From NCBI GenBank assembly GCA_027075325.1, contig JALTBN010000042.1:29673-93672 (forward strand): a stretch of DNA of 64,000 nucleotides, given 5' to 3'. A program made the position numbers and the translations under genes. Within the stretch, counting starts at the first letter, position 1; every line of letters begins with the position of its first letter. This document shows, in pieces, positions 8,530 to 17,598 of this stretch. Origin of the DNA: Thermococcus sp. GTDB lineage: Archaea > Methanobacteriota_B > Thermococci > Thermococcales > Thermococcaceae. The notes beneath the pieces were generated by a model that searched no databases, was not told the DNA's origin, and saw nothing but the letters and a program-made list of their open reading frames with translations.

Positions 8530-9631
8530 TCTTCCAGTTCCACCTTTTCCGTATTGCCTCTGGTCTAAACTTCACTCTCCTGAGCAGGATTAACGCCCTC
8601 CGAAGCTCCATTGGAGAAGGAGTTCCCACTTCAACCCCACAGCGATATTCCCTCACGAAGTCTTCCATTAAAGAACCTTTGTTCACTATCACTGGAACAC
8701 CCAGGGAAGCAGATTCAAAGACTTTTATTGCAATTGCACGTTTTATATTTTCACGGGGAGGATACCATGCAAAGACCGCATCACAGAGCAGGTAGTAATT
8801 TGGAACAAGCTTGTAATCCACGTTTCCAACAAACTCAACATCCAGATCAGGATATTTTTCTCTCACAATTTGCTTTAATTTTTTGGTAGATTTACCCTCA
8901 CCAACCAAGAGCACCTTATACTTTTCAGGTTCGTGTTTTATAGCCTCGAACAGAGCTACAAAGTTAGAAACCGTCCTTTGAGGGCCAATGAAACCTATAG
9001 TGAATTTATCCGACTTTTTTAGTTTTAATCTGTCAAACCTTTCAAAAAACTCAACGTCAGGGGCATTCCAGATCGTTATAATCTTTTCCGGAGGGATCTC
9101 CTCTTTGATATAGTACTCCCTCAACCCCTCATGTGTTCCCCCAATGGATTGAGTTGCCACAATAATCCAATCAGCGTGTTTGGCAAAGAGTAAATCTATT
9201 CTTCTCACAAGCTCACGAAGAACTTTTTGGAGAAAACCAGCCTTTCCCTCCATCGAGAAAAACGTAAAGTAAAGGTCATGAATATCATAAACCCATTTTG
9301 TGCCCTTTAAGAACTTGAGAAGAAAGCCTAAAACTGCTGTATCGAAGTCATGGGTGTGGATAACATCAGGATTTAACTTGGAAATAGTTTTTAGAGCACT
9401 TACATAAAAACGTGGAAGCCGGAATACCATTGATCCCCCATAGGGCGACAACAACCTGATCCGTATTACACTCACCCCATCGAGAAACTCAGTAGGCTGA
9501 TAACTCCCCTCTCGATCCCATCCAATAAAATACACTTCATTTCCGTTTTCATGTACTGCCACTGCCTCTTTTAAGCCCCGACTTTCCAAAGCCCATGTAA
9601 CCGCGTTAGTTACTGTCATTACGACTTTCAT
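8471..9631 (-). CDS. Glycosyltransferase, GT-B fold (family 4-like)
   Basis: A 386-residue protein. It has the N-terminal MKVVMTVTNAVTWALESRG loop, a DVIHTHDFDTAVLG segment, a linker near TIGFIGPQRT, and a C-terminal nucleotide-sugar domain with AIKVFESASLGVPVIVN in place of the usual EG-x-P-x-x-x-L-E motif. The overall layout fits retaining glycosyltransferases that use soluble NDP-sugars. Its start overlaps the stop of the FemAB-like gene by 4 bp (ATGA coupling), so translation is probably coupled. The DNA is visibly more AT-rich than the flanking housekeeping genes. Confidence 0.8.
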   Translation of the reverse strand: MKVVMTVTNAVTWALESRGLKEAVAVHENGNEVYFIGWDREGSYQPTEFLDGVSVIRIRLLSPYGGSMVFRLPRFYVSALKTISKLNPDVIHTHDFDTAVLGFLLKFLKGTKWVYDIHDLYFTFFSMEGKAGFLQKVLRELVRRIDLLFAKHADWIIVATQSIGGTHEGLREYYIKEEIPPEKIITIWNAPDVEFFERFDRLKLKKSDKFTIGFIGPQRTVSNFVALFEAIKHEPEKYKVLLVGEGKSTKKLKQIVREKYPDLDVEFVGNVDYKLVPNYYLLCDAVFAWYPPRENIKRAIAIKVFESASLGVPVIVNKGSLMEDFVREYRCGVEVGTPSPMELRRALILLRRVKFRPEAIRKRWNWKNEKRKLQRMYNSLISSGGK

Positions 9632-10566
9632 TTTGTTATCACCGCGGCTAGTTTTGACTGAACGTAAAACACTGGAATAATCTCCCCACCAAACTTTCTG
9701 AAGTACCCCTCAATACTCGGAACATCAGAACCCTCAAAGTCAAACACCTTTAAACCTTTCTCCTTGCTGAATTTAATGGCATTCCACATTAGCAAGCTCA
9801 TCGTGCCCCTTGAATCCCCATTAATACCCCCACCAATATAATAAGCCCGCTCCTTATCCCAAACAAGGAAAATAGAAGCCAAAGGTTCTTTATTCACATA
9901 CGCTGTCCAAACCCTACACATTTCTCTCTTAGAACACTCCTCAAACAATAACCTCCAGAGGCGTTTCAAGTCGTACTTCTTCCCCTGCCTCTCAAAAGTC
10001 ATAGAATTCAACTCAACAAAATTATCAATGTCATCCTCTATAATTACCGGATTCAAGCGCTCAGCCTTGCGAATATCCCTCCGTCTAGAACTCTCCATAG
10101 TCTCCCATATTTTATTCAAGGGTACAGACAAATCTATAACATAAGTGTACTTAACCCCAATTCTAAATCCAACCCACTTGTAAGGCTGGAGATCCCTGTG
10201 CCACGGAGAAAAGGGGTAATGAAGAACAAAACGGTAAGACTTAAGAACATCAGCAAAAACCGCGTTAATCTCCTTAACACGCGACACAACAGAAACCTGC
10301 TTACCCCTAAACACATCATTCGAAAAAATAGGACCCAAATACGGTGTCAGATAGTTTCTAACTATAGAAAGACCAAGTATCTTGTAGGTCAAAACAGGAA
10401 GAACCGCCACGAAGGCATCATCTTTTGAAATTCCCCAAAAATCAACTTTAAACCTGGAACTGTAAGATTCTAATGATTTAAGCCACCAAACATTGTGGAA
10501 AGGAGTGATATTGGTTGAACCGATCGTGGATAAATACTCAGATTCAGTTATCTTTCTGACTTCCAT
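9628..10566 (-). CDS. FemAB-like GNAT-fold acyl/aminoacyl transferase
   Basis: A 312-residue soluble protein resembling the FemAB / BioF2-like acetyltransferase group. Features are an early WWLKSLESY segment, YLTPYLGPIF, a SSRRDIRKAERL stretch around residue 150, and a C-terminal GNAT core (ASIFLVWDKERAYYIGGG, then LMWNAIKFSKEKGLKVFDFEGSD). Bacterial FemAB enzymes add amino acids to peptidoglycan, which this organism lacks. Within an exopolysaccharide operon the usual proposal is acylation or aminoacylation of a glycan. It overlaps the deacetylase-like gene by 19 bp and the next glycosyltransferase by 4 bp. Substrate unknown. Confidence 0.7.
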   Translation of the reverse strand: MEVRKITESEYLSTIGSTNITPFHNVWWLKSLESYSSRFKVDFWGISKDDAFVAVLPVLTYKILGLSIVRNYLTPYLGPIFSNDVFRGKQVSVVSRVKEINAVFADVLKSYRFVLHYPFSPWHRDLQPYKWVGFRIGVKYTYVIDLSVPLNKIWETMESSRRRDIRKAERLNPVIIEDDIDNFVELNSMTFERQGKKYDLKRLWRLLFEECSKREMCRVWTAYVNKEPLASIFLVWDKERAYYIGGGINGDSRGTMSLLMWNAIKFSKEKGLKVFDFEGSDVPSIEGYFRKFGGEIIPVFYVQSKLAAVITK

Positions 10567-11348
10567 TTGGCCACCTCCATCGGACTTACAAACTCGGCTC
10601 CCTTGTCATCAAGGTTCTCCACTAACCAGCGGTACCATTCCATCCACTTGAAAAAGGACCTTGAGAAGTGCCGTTGATGAAAAAGAACAACAAACACATC
10701 ATCAGGACCCAAACGCTTGAGCAGGTTTTCAGTGTATTCAACAGCCTCATCAAGGGTAAAGCCTTTGAAAAACGGACTGAAGAGATAGGTATCCATAATA
10801 TGCAGGGGAATTTCGACAATTTCCCCTACTTTATACGGTTGCTTCAGGGTCTCGGAGTACTCAGTGGAGTCATACAGATATCCCAAACGTTCAAGATATG
10901 GGAGTGTTCTTTCTGATGACCTCAGATAATGCATTCGTATTCCGAATTCATCAAAACCACTAATGGATTCAAAGGTCTTCCTTTCCTTTTTCATGCACTC
11001 AAAATCATCAAAGCATATCCCATGGACACCAACTTCGAAACCATTTTCAATCAACCAGCTGACCTTTTTACCGGCTTGCTTTGGACTATAACTTATTCCC
11101 AGCCCATTGTTGACTGCAAAATAGAAGGCCGATGAAACCCCGTGCTTCTTATCGTATTTAGCTAGGGATTCAACGTTATCCCATCCATTCTTCAAAATTT
11201 CCTTCAGCCGGTGCCTGAATTCTCCCAGCGAGCTACGTCTCAGGATAACCTCGTAAGCACTAAGCCCCAAAAACTTGGGTATTACAAGATCTTTCCAGTG
11301 TTCCCACACCGAAAGATGGTCAACATCATGGGTTATAACCACTCTCAT
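10548..11348 (-). CDS. Polysaccharide deacetylase-like (NodB-fold, CE4-type) protein
   Basis: A 266-residue protein beginning MRVVITHDVDHLS; THDVD is the metal-binding aspartate motif of NodB-type carbohydrate esterases. A second element, EVGVHGICFDDFE, stands where the family has HxxxH, but only one His is clearly in place, so the metal site may be incomplete. RMHYLRSSERTLPYLERLGY and the FHQRHFS segment near the C-terminus fit the remaining barrel strands. The likely role is removal of acetyl groups from a growing surface glycan, or a related hydrolytic step. It is the second gene of the six-gene operon, 4 bp after the glycosyltransferase stop. Confidence 0.7.
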   Translation of the reverse strand: MRVVITHDVDHLSVWEHWKDLVIPKFLGLSAYEVILRRSSLGEFRHRLKEILKNGWDNVESLAKYDKKHGVSSAFYFAVNNGLGISYSPKQAGKKVSWLIENGFEVGVHGICFDDFECMKKERKTFESISGFDEFGIRMHYLRSSERTLPYLERLGYLYDSTEYSETLKQPYKVGEIVEIPLHIMDTYLFSPFFKGFTLDEAVEYTENLLKRLGPDDVFVVLFHQRHFSRSFFKWMEWYRWLVENLDDKGAEFVSPMEVAKWKSER

Positions 11349-11352
11349 TCTC

Positions 11353-12342
11353 TCACCTGTATGCTCTCTTTCCGAACACCAGTCCGGCTAAGAAGCCGAG
11401 GCTTATAAGGTTGTGGAAGAGCCACATCACCGGCGGAAGGGCCAAGGCATCTAAGTTCTCCGTTTTCCTCCAGAGTCTGATGCCTTCCCCGATAAGAACA
11501 GCCCAGTACAGGGCAAAGAGCCATCGTATAATCAAAAAGGGCACTATGAGGAGCTCAAAGCTCAAAAAGGCAATGGGGAAGAGCCAGATGGGGGAGAAGT
11601 ACCCCTTCTGGATTGCCATGCTCTTAACGGCCCCGTAGTTGAAGCTCTGCCTGAAAAACCCCTCCCATGTTGAGCGGGCGAAGTAGTAGCTTTTAATCTC
11701 GGGATCAAAGAACAGCCTGTAACCCCTCTTGTTTATCCTGAGGTTGAACTCAAAGTCGTTACCGACTATCATATCCTCATCAAAAAACCCCACGTCCTTT
11801 AAGATAGTCTCCTTATCGTACAGAGCGAATGCAACGGTCTTCGCAAAGTGCGGCCTCTCCTCGTACCAGAAGGTGCTTGCACCACTCAGCGGGGAGGAGT
11901 ATATCAAAGCAACGAACCTGGCCAGTCTGCTCTCGTATAGCTTGATTATCTTCCCCCCAACTCCAGCAAGCTTGGGCTCCTTTTTTTTAACCTTCAAAAA
12001 TGTTTCCACGCTCCTTCTCAGGAAATCCCTCTCCGAATAGGCGTGAGCACCGAAGATAATGAAGAGCTTCCCCCTCGACTCCCTAATACCCATGTTAAAT
12101 GCGTAAACCTGCCTTCTCTTTGGGTTGACCCTGTAGAACACGAGCCCAGGATACTTCTTTTCAAACTCCTTCACAATCTCAGCCGTTCTATCGGTGCTCA
12201 TGCCGTCGTAAACCAGAATTTCATAGCGATCCTTTGGGTAATCCTGGTTCACCCACTCCTCAAGGCACTTCCGGATGTAGCGCTCCTCATTGTAGGCGGG
12301 GATTATTACGGAGACGAATGGAAACCCATCGTTTTTATCCAT
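11353..12342 (-). CDS. Membrane-anchored glycosyltransferase family 2
   Basis: A 329-residue protein, first gene of the minus-strand glycan operon. I start at the ATG at 12342 ([14 protein letters not shown]) because GGTGA lies about 5 nt before it; frames extending further left run into the divergent gene. The GT-A core shows [19 protein letters not shown], the nucleotide-binding [12 protein letters not shown], and a [16 protein letters not shown] acceptor segment. Residues about 245-325 contain three hydrophobic helices, so the enzyme probably acts at the inner face of the membrane on a lipid-linked acceptor. The 58-bp gap to the divergent acetyltransferase gene must hold both promoters. 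Confidence 0.85.
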   Translation of the reverse strand: MDKNDGFPFVSVIIPAYNEERYIRKCLEEWVNQDYPKDRYEILVYDGMSTDRTAEIVKEFEKKYPGLVFYRVNPKRRQVYAFNMGIRESRGKLFIIFGAHAYSERDFLRRSVETFLKVKKKEPKLAGVGGKIIKLYESRLARFVALIYSSPLSGASTFWYEERPHFAKTVAFALYDKETILKDVGFFDEDMIVGNDFEFNLRINKRGYRLFFDPEIKSYYFARSTWEGFFRQSFNYGAVKSMAIQKGYFSPIWLFPIAFLSFELLIVPFLIIRWLFALYWAVLIGEGIRLWRKTENLDALALPPVMWLFHNLISLGFLAGLVFGKRAYR

Positions 12343-12400
12343 CGGTTTCACCGGGACAATACTTATATTTGTGGGGTATGTTCTCATCTTGGTGTTCAAA

Positions 12401-13027
12401 ATGCCCGAAGAGCCTAAAAAATATTTCGTCCACCCCCTTGCAGTTGTTGAGGAGGGGGCTGAGATAGGTGAAGGAACCAGGATATGGCACTTCGCCCACG
12501 TCAGAAAGGGCGCTAAGATAGGAAAGGACTGCAACATCGGAAAGGACGTTTACATCGATGTCGACGTTGAAATAGGCAACAACGTTAAGATCCAGAACGG
12601 AGTAAGCGTCTATCACGGAGTCAGGGTCGAGGACGACGTTTTTCTCGGTCCGCATATGACCTTCACCAACGACCTCTACCCAAGAGCATTCAACGAGGAG
12701 TGGGAGGTCGTACCGACACTCGTGAAGAAAGGGGCAAGCATAGGGGCGCACGCCACGATAGTCTGCGGCACCACGATAGGAGAGTACGCTATGGTTGGAG
12801 CGGGTTCGGTCGTCACCAGGGACGTTCCGCCCTTTGGCCTCGTATACGGCAATCCCGCTCGTCTGAAGGGTTTCGTCTGCTACTGCGGAAGGAAACTTAA
12901 GGAAGAGAACAAAATTGGAGAAGATGAAGAGAATGTCATCTTCAAGTGCTCTCACTGTGGAAGGGAGGTTAAAATAAGGAAGGAGGACTACGAGCGCTAT
13001 TTAAAGGAGAAGGATAAGGGGTGCTGA
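12401..13027 (+). CDS. WbpD-like sugar N-acetyltransferase (hexapeptide family) with C-terminal zinc ribbon
   Basis: A 208-residue left-handed beta-helix acyltransferase. The start is the ATG at 12401, behind GGTGTTCAAA. Hexapeptide repeats run through residues about 12-150 ([20 protein letters not shown] and onwards), and the [17 protein letters not shown] element is diagnostic for the WbpD/WlbB group, which acetylates the 3-amino group of UDP-GlcNAc(3NH2)A. Residues about 160-200 add two CxxC-type pairs (CYCGRKL and CSHCGREV), a probable zinc ribbon seen in some family members. It heads an operon with WbpE-, WbpB- and WbpA-like genes, which strongly supports the assignment. Confidence 0.82.
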   Translation: MPEEPKKYFVHPLAVVEEGAEIGEGTRIWHFAHVRKGAKIGKDCNIGKDVYIDVDVEIGNNVKIQNGVSVYHGVRVEDDVFLGPHMTFTNDLYPRAFNEEWEVVPTLVKKGASIGAHATIVCGTTIGEYAMVGAGSVVTRDVPPFGLVYGNPARLKGFVCYCGRKLKEENKIGEDEENVIFKCSHCGREVKIRKEDYERYLKEKDKGC

Positions 13028-13029
13028 AA

Positions 13030-14136
13030 ATGAGGAACATACCCATAGCGAAGCCCCTCATCGGGGATGATGAGATAAACGCCGTCGTCGAGGTTCTCAA
13101 GAGCGGAATGCTCGCCCACGGAAAAGAGGTTGAAGCCTTCGAGAGGGAGTTCGCCGATTATTTGGGAGCCAAGCACGGAATAGCCGTTGCCAACGGAACC
13201 GCTGCCCTCGATGTTGCCCTTAAGGCCCTCGGAATAAAGGACGGGGACGAAATCATAACGACGCCGTTCACTTTCATAGCTAGCGCGAGCTCGATCCTCT
13301 TCCAGAGGGCAAAGCCGGTTTTTGCAGACATCGACCCCAAAACCTTCAACCTCGACCCAAACGAGGTCCTTGAGAAGATAACTGACAGAACAAAGGCAAT
13401 CCTCGTCGTTCACCTCTACGGCCAGCCTGCTGACATAAAGGCCTTCAAGGAGATAGCCGAGGACCACAGGCTCTTCCTCATCGAGGACTGCGCCCAGGCT
13501 CACGGTGCCGAATACGACGGCCAGAAGGTCGGAACCTTTGGAGATATAGCGGCGTTCAGCTTTTACCCGACCAAGAACATGACGACTGGTGAGGGCGGGA
13601 TGGTTGTTACCAACGACAACGAACTGGCCGAAAAGGCGAGGCTCATAAGGAGCCATGGCCAGAAGGAACGCTACTACCACGTCACCCTGGGCTACAACCT
13701 CAGGATGACCAACATCGCCGGAGCGCTCGGAAGGGTTCAGCTGAGGAAGCTGAACGAATGGAACAAGACGAGGAGGAGAAACGCCGAGAGGCTCACCGAG
13801 GGAATATCCAGGATAAACGGGCTGACTCCACCTTACGTCGGCCCGAACGTCAAGCACGTCTACCACCAGTACACGATAAAGGTTGAGGAAGAATTCCCGC
13901 TGAGCAGGGATGAGCTTGCCCAGAAGCTTAGGGAAAAGGGAATTGGAACCGGGATCTATTACCCATTACCGCTTCACCACCAGCCGCTCTTTAAGGAGCT
14001 CGGATACGAGCAGGACTGCTGTCCGAACGCGATAGAGGCGAGCAAAAGGGTTCTAAGCTTGCCAGTGCACCCGGCGGTGAGCGAAGAGGATGCTGAGTAC
14101 ATAATCCAAACCCTCAGGGAGCTTGCCGGTGAGTAA
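13030..14136 (+). CDS. WbpE-like PLP-dependent sugar aminotransferase (DegT/DnrJ/EryC1)
   Basis: A 368-residue aminotransferase. The start is the ATG at 13030, two bases after the preceding stop. Visible motifs are NGTAALDVALKALGI, TTPFTFIASASS, LIEDCAQAHGAEYDG (aspartate contacting the PLP ring) and AFSFYPTKNMTTGEGGM, where the lysine of the TKN tripeptide forms the Schiff base. In the WbpABED pathway this enzyme converts UDP-3-keto-GlcNAcA to UDP-GlcNAc(3NH2)A using glutamate. The four enzymes lie in one tight operon, consistent with a dedicated sugar nucleotide pathway. Confidence 0.85.
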   Translation: MRNIPIAKPLIGDDEINAVVEVLKSGMLAHGKEVEAFEREFADYLGAKHGIAVANGTAALDVALKALGIKDGDEIITTPFTFIASASSILFQRAKPVFADIDPKTFNLDPNEVLEKITDRTKAILVVHLYGQPADIKAFKEIAEDHRLFLIEDCAQAHGAEYDGQKVGTFGDIAAFSFYPTKNMTTGEGGMVVTNDNELAEKARLIRSHGQKERYYHVTLGYNLRMTNIAGALGRVQLRKLNEWNKTRRRNAERLTEGISRINGLTPPYVGPNVKHVYHQYTIKVEEEFPLSRDELAQKLREKGIGTGIYYPLPLHHQPLFKELGYEQDCCPNAIEASKRVLSLPVHPAVSEEDAEYIIQTLRELAGE

Positions 14137-14137
14137 A

Positions 14138-15088
14138 ATGCTCCGCGTTGGAGTCGTTGGCGTTGGGATGATGGGCCAGCACCATGTCAGGGTCTACTCC
14201 GAGCTGGCCAAGGAGGGAAAAGTGGAACTCGTCGGAATCGCCGATGCCAACTTCGAGAGGGCTAAGGAGCTGGCAAGGAAGTACGGCACGATACCATACG
14301 CGGATTACAGAGAACTGGCAAAGGAAGGCTTAGATGCAGTTGACATAGCAGTTCCAACTTCCCTTCACAGGGAGGTTGCCCTGGAGTTCATAAACCGCGG
14401 AACGGGCGTCCTCGTGGAGAAGCCCATAGCGGACACAATAGAGAACGCGAAGGCCATTATTAAAGCCGCCGAGGAGAAAGGTGTTACCCTCATGGTCGGT
14501 CACATAGAGCGCTTTAATCCAGCCGTTTTGAAGCTCAGAGAGCTGATAGAACGAGAGGAGCTGGGAAAGGTAGTCACCATAAGCGCGAAGCGCGTTGGCC
14601 CAATGGCCGCCAGAATACGAGATGTCGGCATCATAATCGACCTCGGCGTCCACGACATAGACGTCATAAGCTACCTCTTCGGTGAGAGGGTCAGAACCGT
14701 CTACGCCAGGGCAGGGAACGTCCTCCACCCTGCCGGCGTCGAGGATCACGCCCTAATAACGTTGGGCTTCGAAGACGGGACGGGGATAGTCGAGACCAAC
14801 TGGCTCACACCTCACAAGACGAGAACCCTAAACGTGGTCGGAACGGGGGGAATAGCGTACTTGGACTACATCGAACAGAGCCTCAAGCTTTACAACAACG
14901 AATGGATAAAGGAGGCCAAGATCGAGAGGAAGGAACCCCTGAGGAACGAGATCGAGCACTTCATAGAGTGCGTTGAGAAGGGAAAGAAGCCCATAGTTGA
15001 TGGAGAAGCCGGCCTCCATGCCCTCAAAGTCGCTCTCTTGGCTCAGGAGAGTGCCAAAACCGGAAAGGTTCTGGAGGTGAGCGAATGA
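14138..15088 (+). CDS. WbpB-like nucleotide-sugar 3-dehydrogenase (Gfo/Idh/MocA family)
   Basis: A 316-residue oxidoreductase. I use the ATG at 14138, next to the previous stop, with GGTGAG just upstream. The N-terminal dinucleotide fold shows VGVVGVGMMGQHHVRVY. The catalytic EKPIA motif is at about residue 95 and GVHDIDVISYLFG is the substrate-domain histidine region. In the Wbp pathway this NAD enzyme oxidises C3 of UDP-GlcNAcA. It overlaps the next gene by 4 bp (ATGA), so the dehydrogenase pair is probably translationally coupled. Confidence 0.82.
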   Translation: MLRVGVVGVGMMGQHHVRVYSELAKEGKVELVGIADANFERAKELARKYGTIPYADYRELAKEGLDAVDIAVPTSLHREVALEFINRGTGVLVEKPIADTIENAKAIIKAAEEKGVTLMVGHIERFNPAVLKLRELIEREELGKVVTISAKRVGPMAARIRDVGIIIDLGVHDIDVISYLFGERVRTVYARAGNVLHPAGVEDHALITLGFEDGTGIVETNWLTPHKTRTLNVVGTGGIAYLDYIEQSLKLYNNEWIKEAKIERKEPLRNEIEHFIECVEKGKKPIVDGEAGLHALKVALLAQESAKTGKVLEVSE

Positions 15089-16431
15089 AGCTCATCGGTC
15101 TGAGTAGGGAGGAAGTAAAGGAGGCTTTCAGGAACGGGAAGTTTACGATAGCCGTTTACGGGATGGGCAAGATGGGCCTTCCGCTGGCGGCTGTCTTCGC
15201 CGATCACGGGGCCAACGTCATAGGTGTTGACATCAACGAGAGGGTAGTTGAGGCAATCAACCGCGGAGAGAACCACATTAAGGAGGAGCCGGGGCTCGAT
15301 GATCTCGTCAGGAGAAACGTCGAAGCCGGAAGACTTAGAGCCACTACCGACGGCGTCTGGGCGGCCAAACAAGCTGATGTTATGGTGATTCTCGTCCCAA
15401 CCCTTACCGATGAGAGGGGAAACCTGAAGCTCGGTCCGGTCTATGATGTTGCCGAAAAGATAAGCCATGGGCTTGAGAAGGGTGATATTGTCATAACCGA
15501 GGCCACCATGCCCCCGGGAACTACAGAGAGCCTTATTCCAATCCTGGAAAAGTCAGGGCTTACGCTTGGCGAATTCGGCTTAGCTCACGCCCCGGAGAGA
15601 ACGATGACCGGCACCGCTATCAGGGACATCACAGGGCAGTATCCAAAGATAGTTGGCGCAAGCGATGAGAAAACCCTGGAAGCTGTAATCGGAATCTATG
15701 AGACCATTAACAGGAAGGGTGTCATCCCGATGAGTTCTATAAAAGCGGCCGAGGCTGTCAAGGTCTTCGAAGGTGTCTACCGCGACGTCAACATAGGCCT
15801 CGCCAACGAATTGGCTATGTGGTGTGAAGAGCACGGACTTGATGCTCTTGAGGTGTTCAAAGCGGCAAACACACAGCCCTACTGCCACATCCACATGCCC
15901 GGTGCCGGAGTGGGCGGCCACTGCATTCCCGTTTATCCGTGGTTCGTGATAAACCTGGCCAAGAAGACCAACCCGAGGCTGACCAAGACCGCGAGGGAGA
16001 TAAACGACTCGATGCCGCACCACGTTGTTGAACTCACAGTCAAAGCGCTCAACAGCGCTGGAAAACCTCTCAAAGGAAGCAACATCCTCGTTCTCGGCCT
16101 AACCTTTAGGGGAGGCGTCAGGGAGTTCATGAAGGCGGCGGCAAAGCCCGTCATAGAGGAACTCAAGGAGTGGGGCGCCAACGTTTACGCCTACGACCCG
16201 CTGTGCACGAGGGAAGATGCGGAGCGCTTTGGAGCCGAGTGGAAGGAGGACTTCACGGGCGTTGATGCCATCGTCATCACCGCTGACCACAGGGAGTTCA
16301 AGGAGTTAAACCTCAAGAAACTCGCTGGAGAGGTGCACACAAGGATCATAGTTGACGGCAGGAACGTTATTGACCCTGAGAAAGCAGAGAAGGCAGGCTT
16401 CATCTACATGAGGGTGGGACGGGTTAGGTAA
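15085..16431 (+). CDS. WbpA-like UDP-N-acetylglucosamine/mannosamine 6-dehydrogenase
   Basis: A 448-residue UDP-sugar dehydrogenase. The NAD-binding motif GMGKMGLPLAAVFADHG is at residues about 24-40, TMPPGTTE follows the Rossmann domain, the AEAVKVFEGVYRDVNIGLANE central helix is present, and the catalytic cysteine lies in GGHCIPVYPWF. It oxidises the C6 hydroxyl of a UDP-HexNAc twice to the uronate. The neighbouring WbpB/E/D-like genes point to UDP-GlcNAc rather than UDP-ManNAc as substrate. The 3' end overlaps the convergent glycosyltransferase by 28 bp. Confidence 0.85.
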   Translation: MKLIGLSREEVKEAFRNGKFTIAVYGMGKMGLPLAAVFADHGANVIGVDINERVVEAINRGENHIKEEPGLDDLVRRNVEAGRLRATTDGVWAAKQADVMVILVPTLTDERGNLKLGPVYDVAEKISHGLEKGDIVITEATMPPGTTESLIPILEKSGLTLGEFGLAHAPERTMTGTAIRDITGQYPKIVGASDEKTLEAVIGIYETINRKGVIPMSSIKAAEAVKVFEGVYRDVNIGLANELAMWCEEHGLDALEVFKAANTQPYCHIHMPGAGVGGHCIPVYPWFVINLAKKTNPRLTKTAREINDSMPHHVVELTVKALNSAGKPLKGSNILVLGLTFRGGVREFMKAAAKPVIEELKEWGANVYAYDPLCTREDAERFGAEWKEDFTGVDAIVITADHREFKELNLKKLAGEVHTRIIVDGRNVIDPEKAEKAGFIYMRVGRVR

Positions 16432-17531
16432 GCTAGCCAGGCTTCCACCACACCCTCCCATCTATATCTTTGTGCCAACCTCCTCCCCTCCATTCCCATT
16501 TTCTTGCCAAGTTTTCTATCACCAAGAAGCGCGAGGAGGGCCCGTTCTAATTCACCCTTCCCCGCAACAAGCCCGCTCCTCCCGTTCTCTACCAGAAACC
16601 TCGCGGCGTTCATTGGGGCGTCGAGCGTGATGACCGGCAGGCCGGAAGCCATGGCCTCAAGGACAACCATCCCGAAGCCCTCCCTCCTCGACGGGAGGGC
16701 GAAGACCTTCGATGCCTTCATGAGGGCAATGACATCGTCATGAGACTCCAAAAAGCCGATGAAGAGAACGTTGCTCTTAAGTCCAAGCCGATCTGAAAGC
16801 CTCTCAAGCTTTTCCCTCTCCGGACCGTCGCCCACCACAACCGCCCGAACGTCAGGGATTTCCTTTTTAACTTCAGCCAGGGCCCCTAAAAGCAGGTCCG
16901 CACCCTTCTCCGGGATAAGCCTGCCAACGAAAATAACGTCGGACTCAAGCCCGGCAGGAGGAACCGAACTTATCCTCTCAACGTCAACGCCGTTGGGTAT
17001 CACCGCCATGGGCTTTCTCAGGCCAGCTTCGAGAAGGTCCAGCTTCGTCTTCCATGAAACGGCAACGTGGCGATCAAATGAAAAGAGTGCCCTCTCAACG
17101 GCCTTTCCCACAACTCCAGCGAGTCCCCAGTATTTGAACCAGTAAAAACCCCAGAACTCGTGCCACGTTAGAACTGCGTTTTTAAGGCCCCTTAAAGCCA
17201 GCGCTCCGGGATAGAAGAGGTTCTGGACGTCAACGATGTCATAGTTCCTGAGCTCTTCCTTAATCAGGGAAAGCCTCACTGCCAGCCTGAGCATCGGGAA
17301 GGGGCTTCTCTTCCCCAGTAGATAGAGCCTCCCGGAGGGGGTGATACCGTGGTAGAAGATTCCCTCCCTCTCGATTTCGTCCTTCCCTTCCCACAGTTTG
17401 TATCCGTAGATGTGAACCTCATGTTTTTCGGCCAGCCTTCTGGCCAGCTCGTATACCCTCCTCTCGACCCCACCTTTCACCCACGGGTAGATCACGTCGT
17501 AGACAAAAGCTATCCTGAGTGTTTTTCCCAT
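16404..17531 (-). CDS. Glycosyltransferase family 4
   Basis: A 375-residue GT-B enzyme. The start is the ATG at 17531, preceded closely by GGTGATGGT; a longer reading frame to 17744 lies antisense to the methyltransferase and is not coding. The N-terminus carries the acceptor loop DVIYPWVKGGVERRVYELA and the C-terminal half shows VGRLIPEKGADLLLGAL and EGFGMVVLEAMASGLPVI, the E-x7-E family signature. It would transfer a sugar to the same surface glycan as its neighbours. It stands alone on the minus strand, divergent from the methyltransferase. Confidence 0.87.
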   Translation of the reverse strand: MGKTLRIAFVYDVIYPWVKGGVERRVYELARRLAEKHEVHIYGYKLWEGKDEIEREGIFYHGITPSGRLYLLGKRSPFPMLRLAVRLSLIKEELRNYDIVDVQNLFYPGALALRGLKNAVLTWHEFWGFYWFKYWGLAGVVGKAVERALFSFDRHVAVSWKTKLDLLEAGLRKPMAVIPNGVDVERISSVPPAGLESDVIFVGRLIPEKGADLLLGALAEVKKEIPDVRAVVVGDGPEREKLERLSDRLGLKSNVLFIGFLESHDDVIALMKASKVFALPSRREGFGMVVLEAMASGLPVITLDAPMNAARFLVENGRSGLVAGKGELERALLALLGDRKLGKKMGMEGRRLAQRYRWEGVVEAWLAYLTRPTLM

Positions 17532-17598
17532 ACCATCACCGGACGGGGAAGGTTGTCGCCGGACCTTAAAAGCCTCCCGCAGGGGAAGGTTCAAAAGC

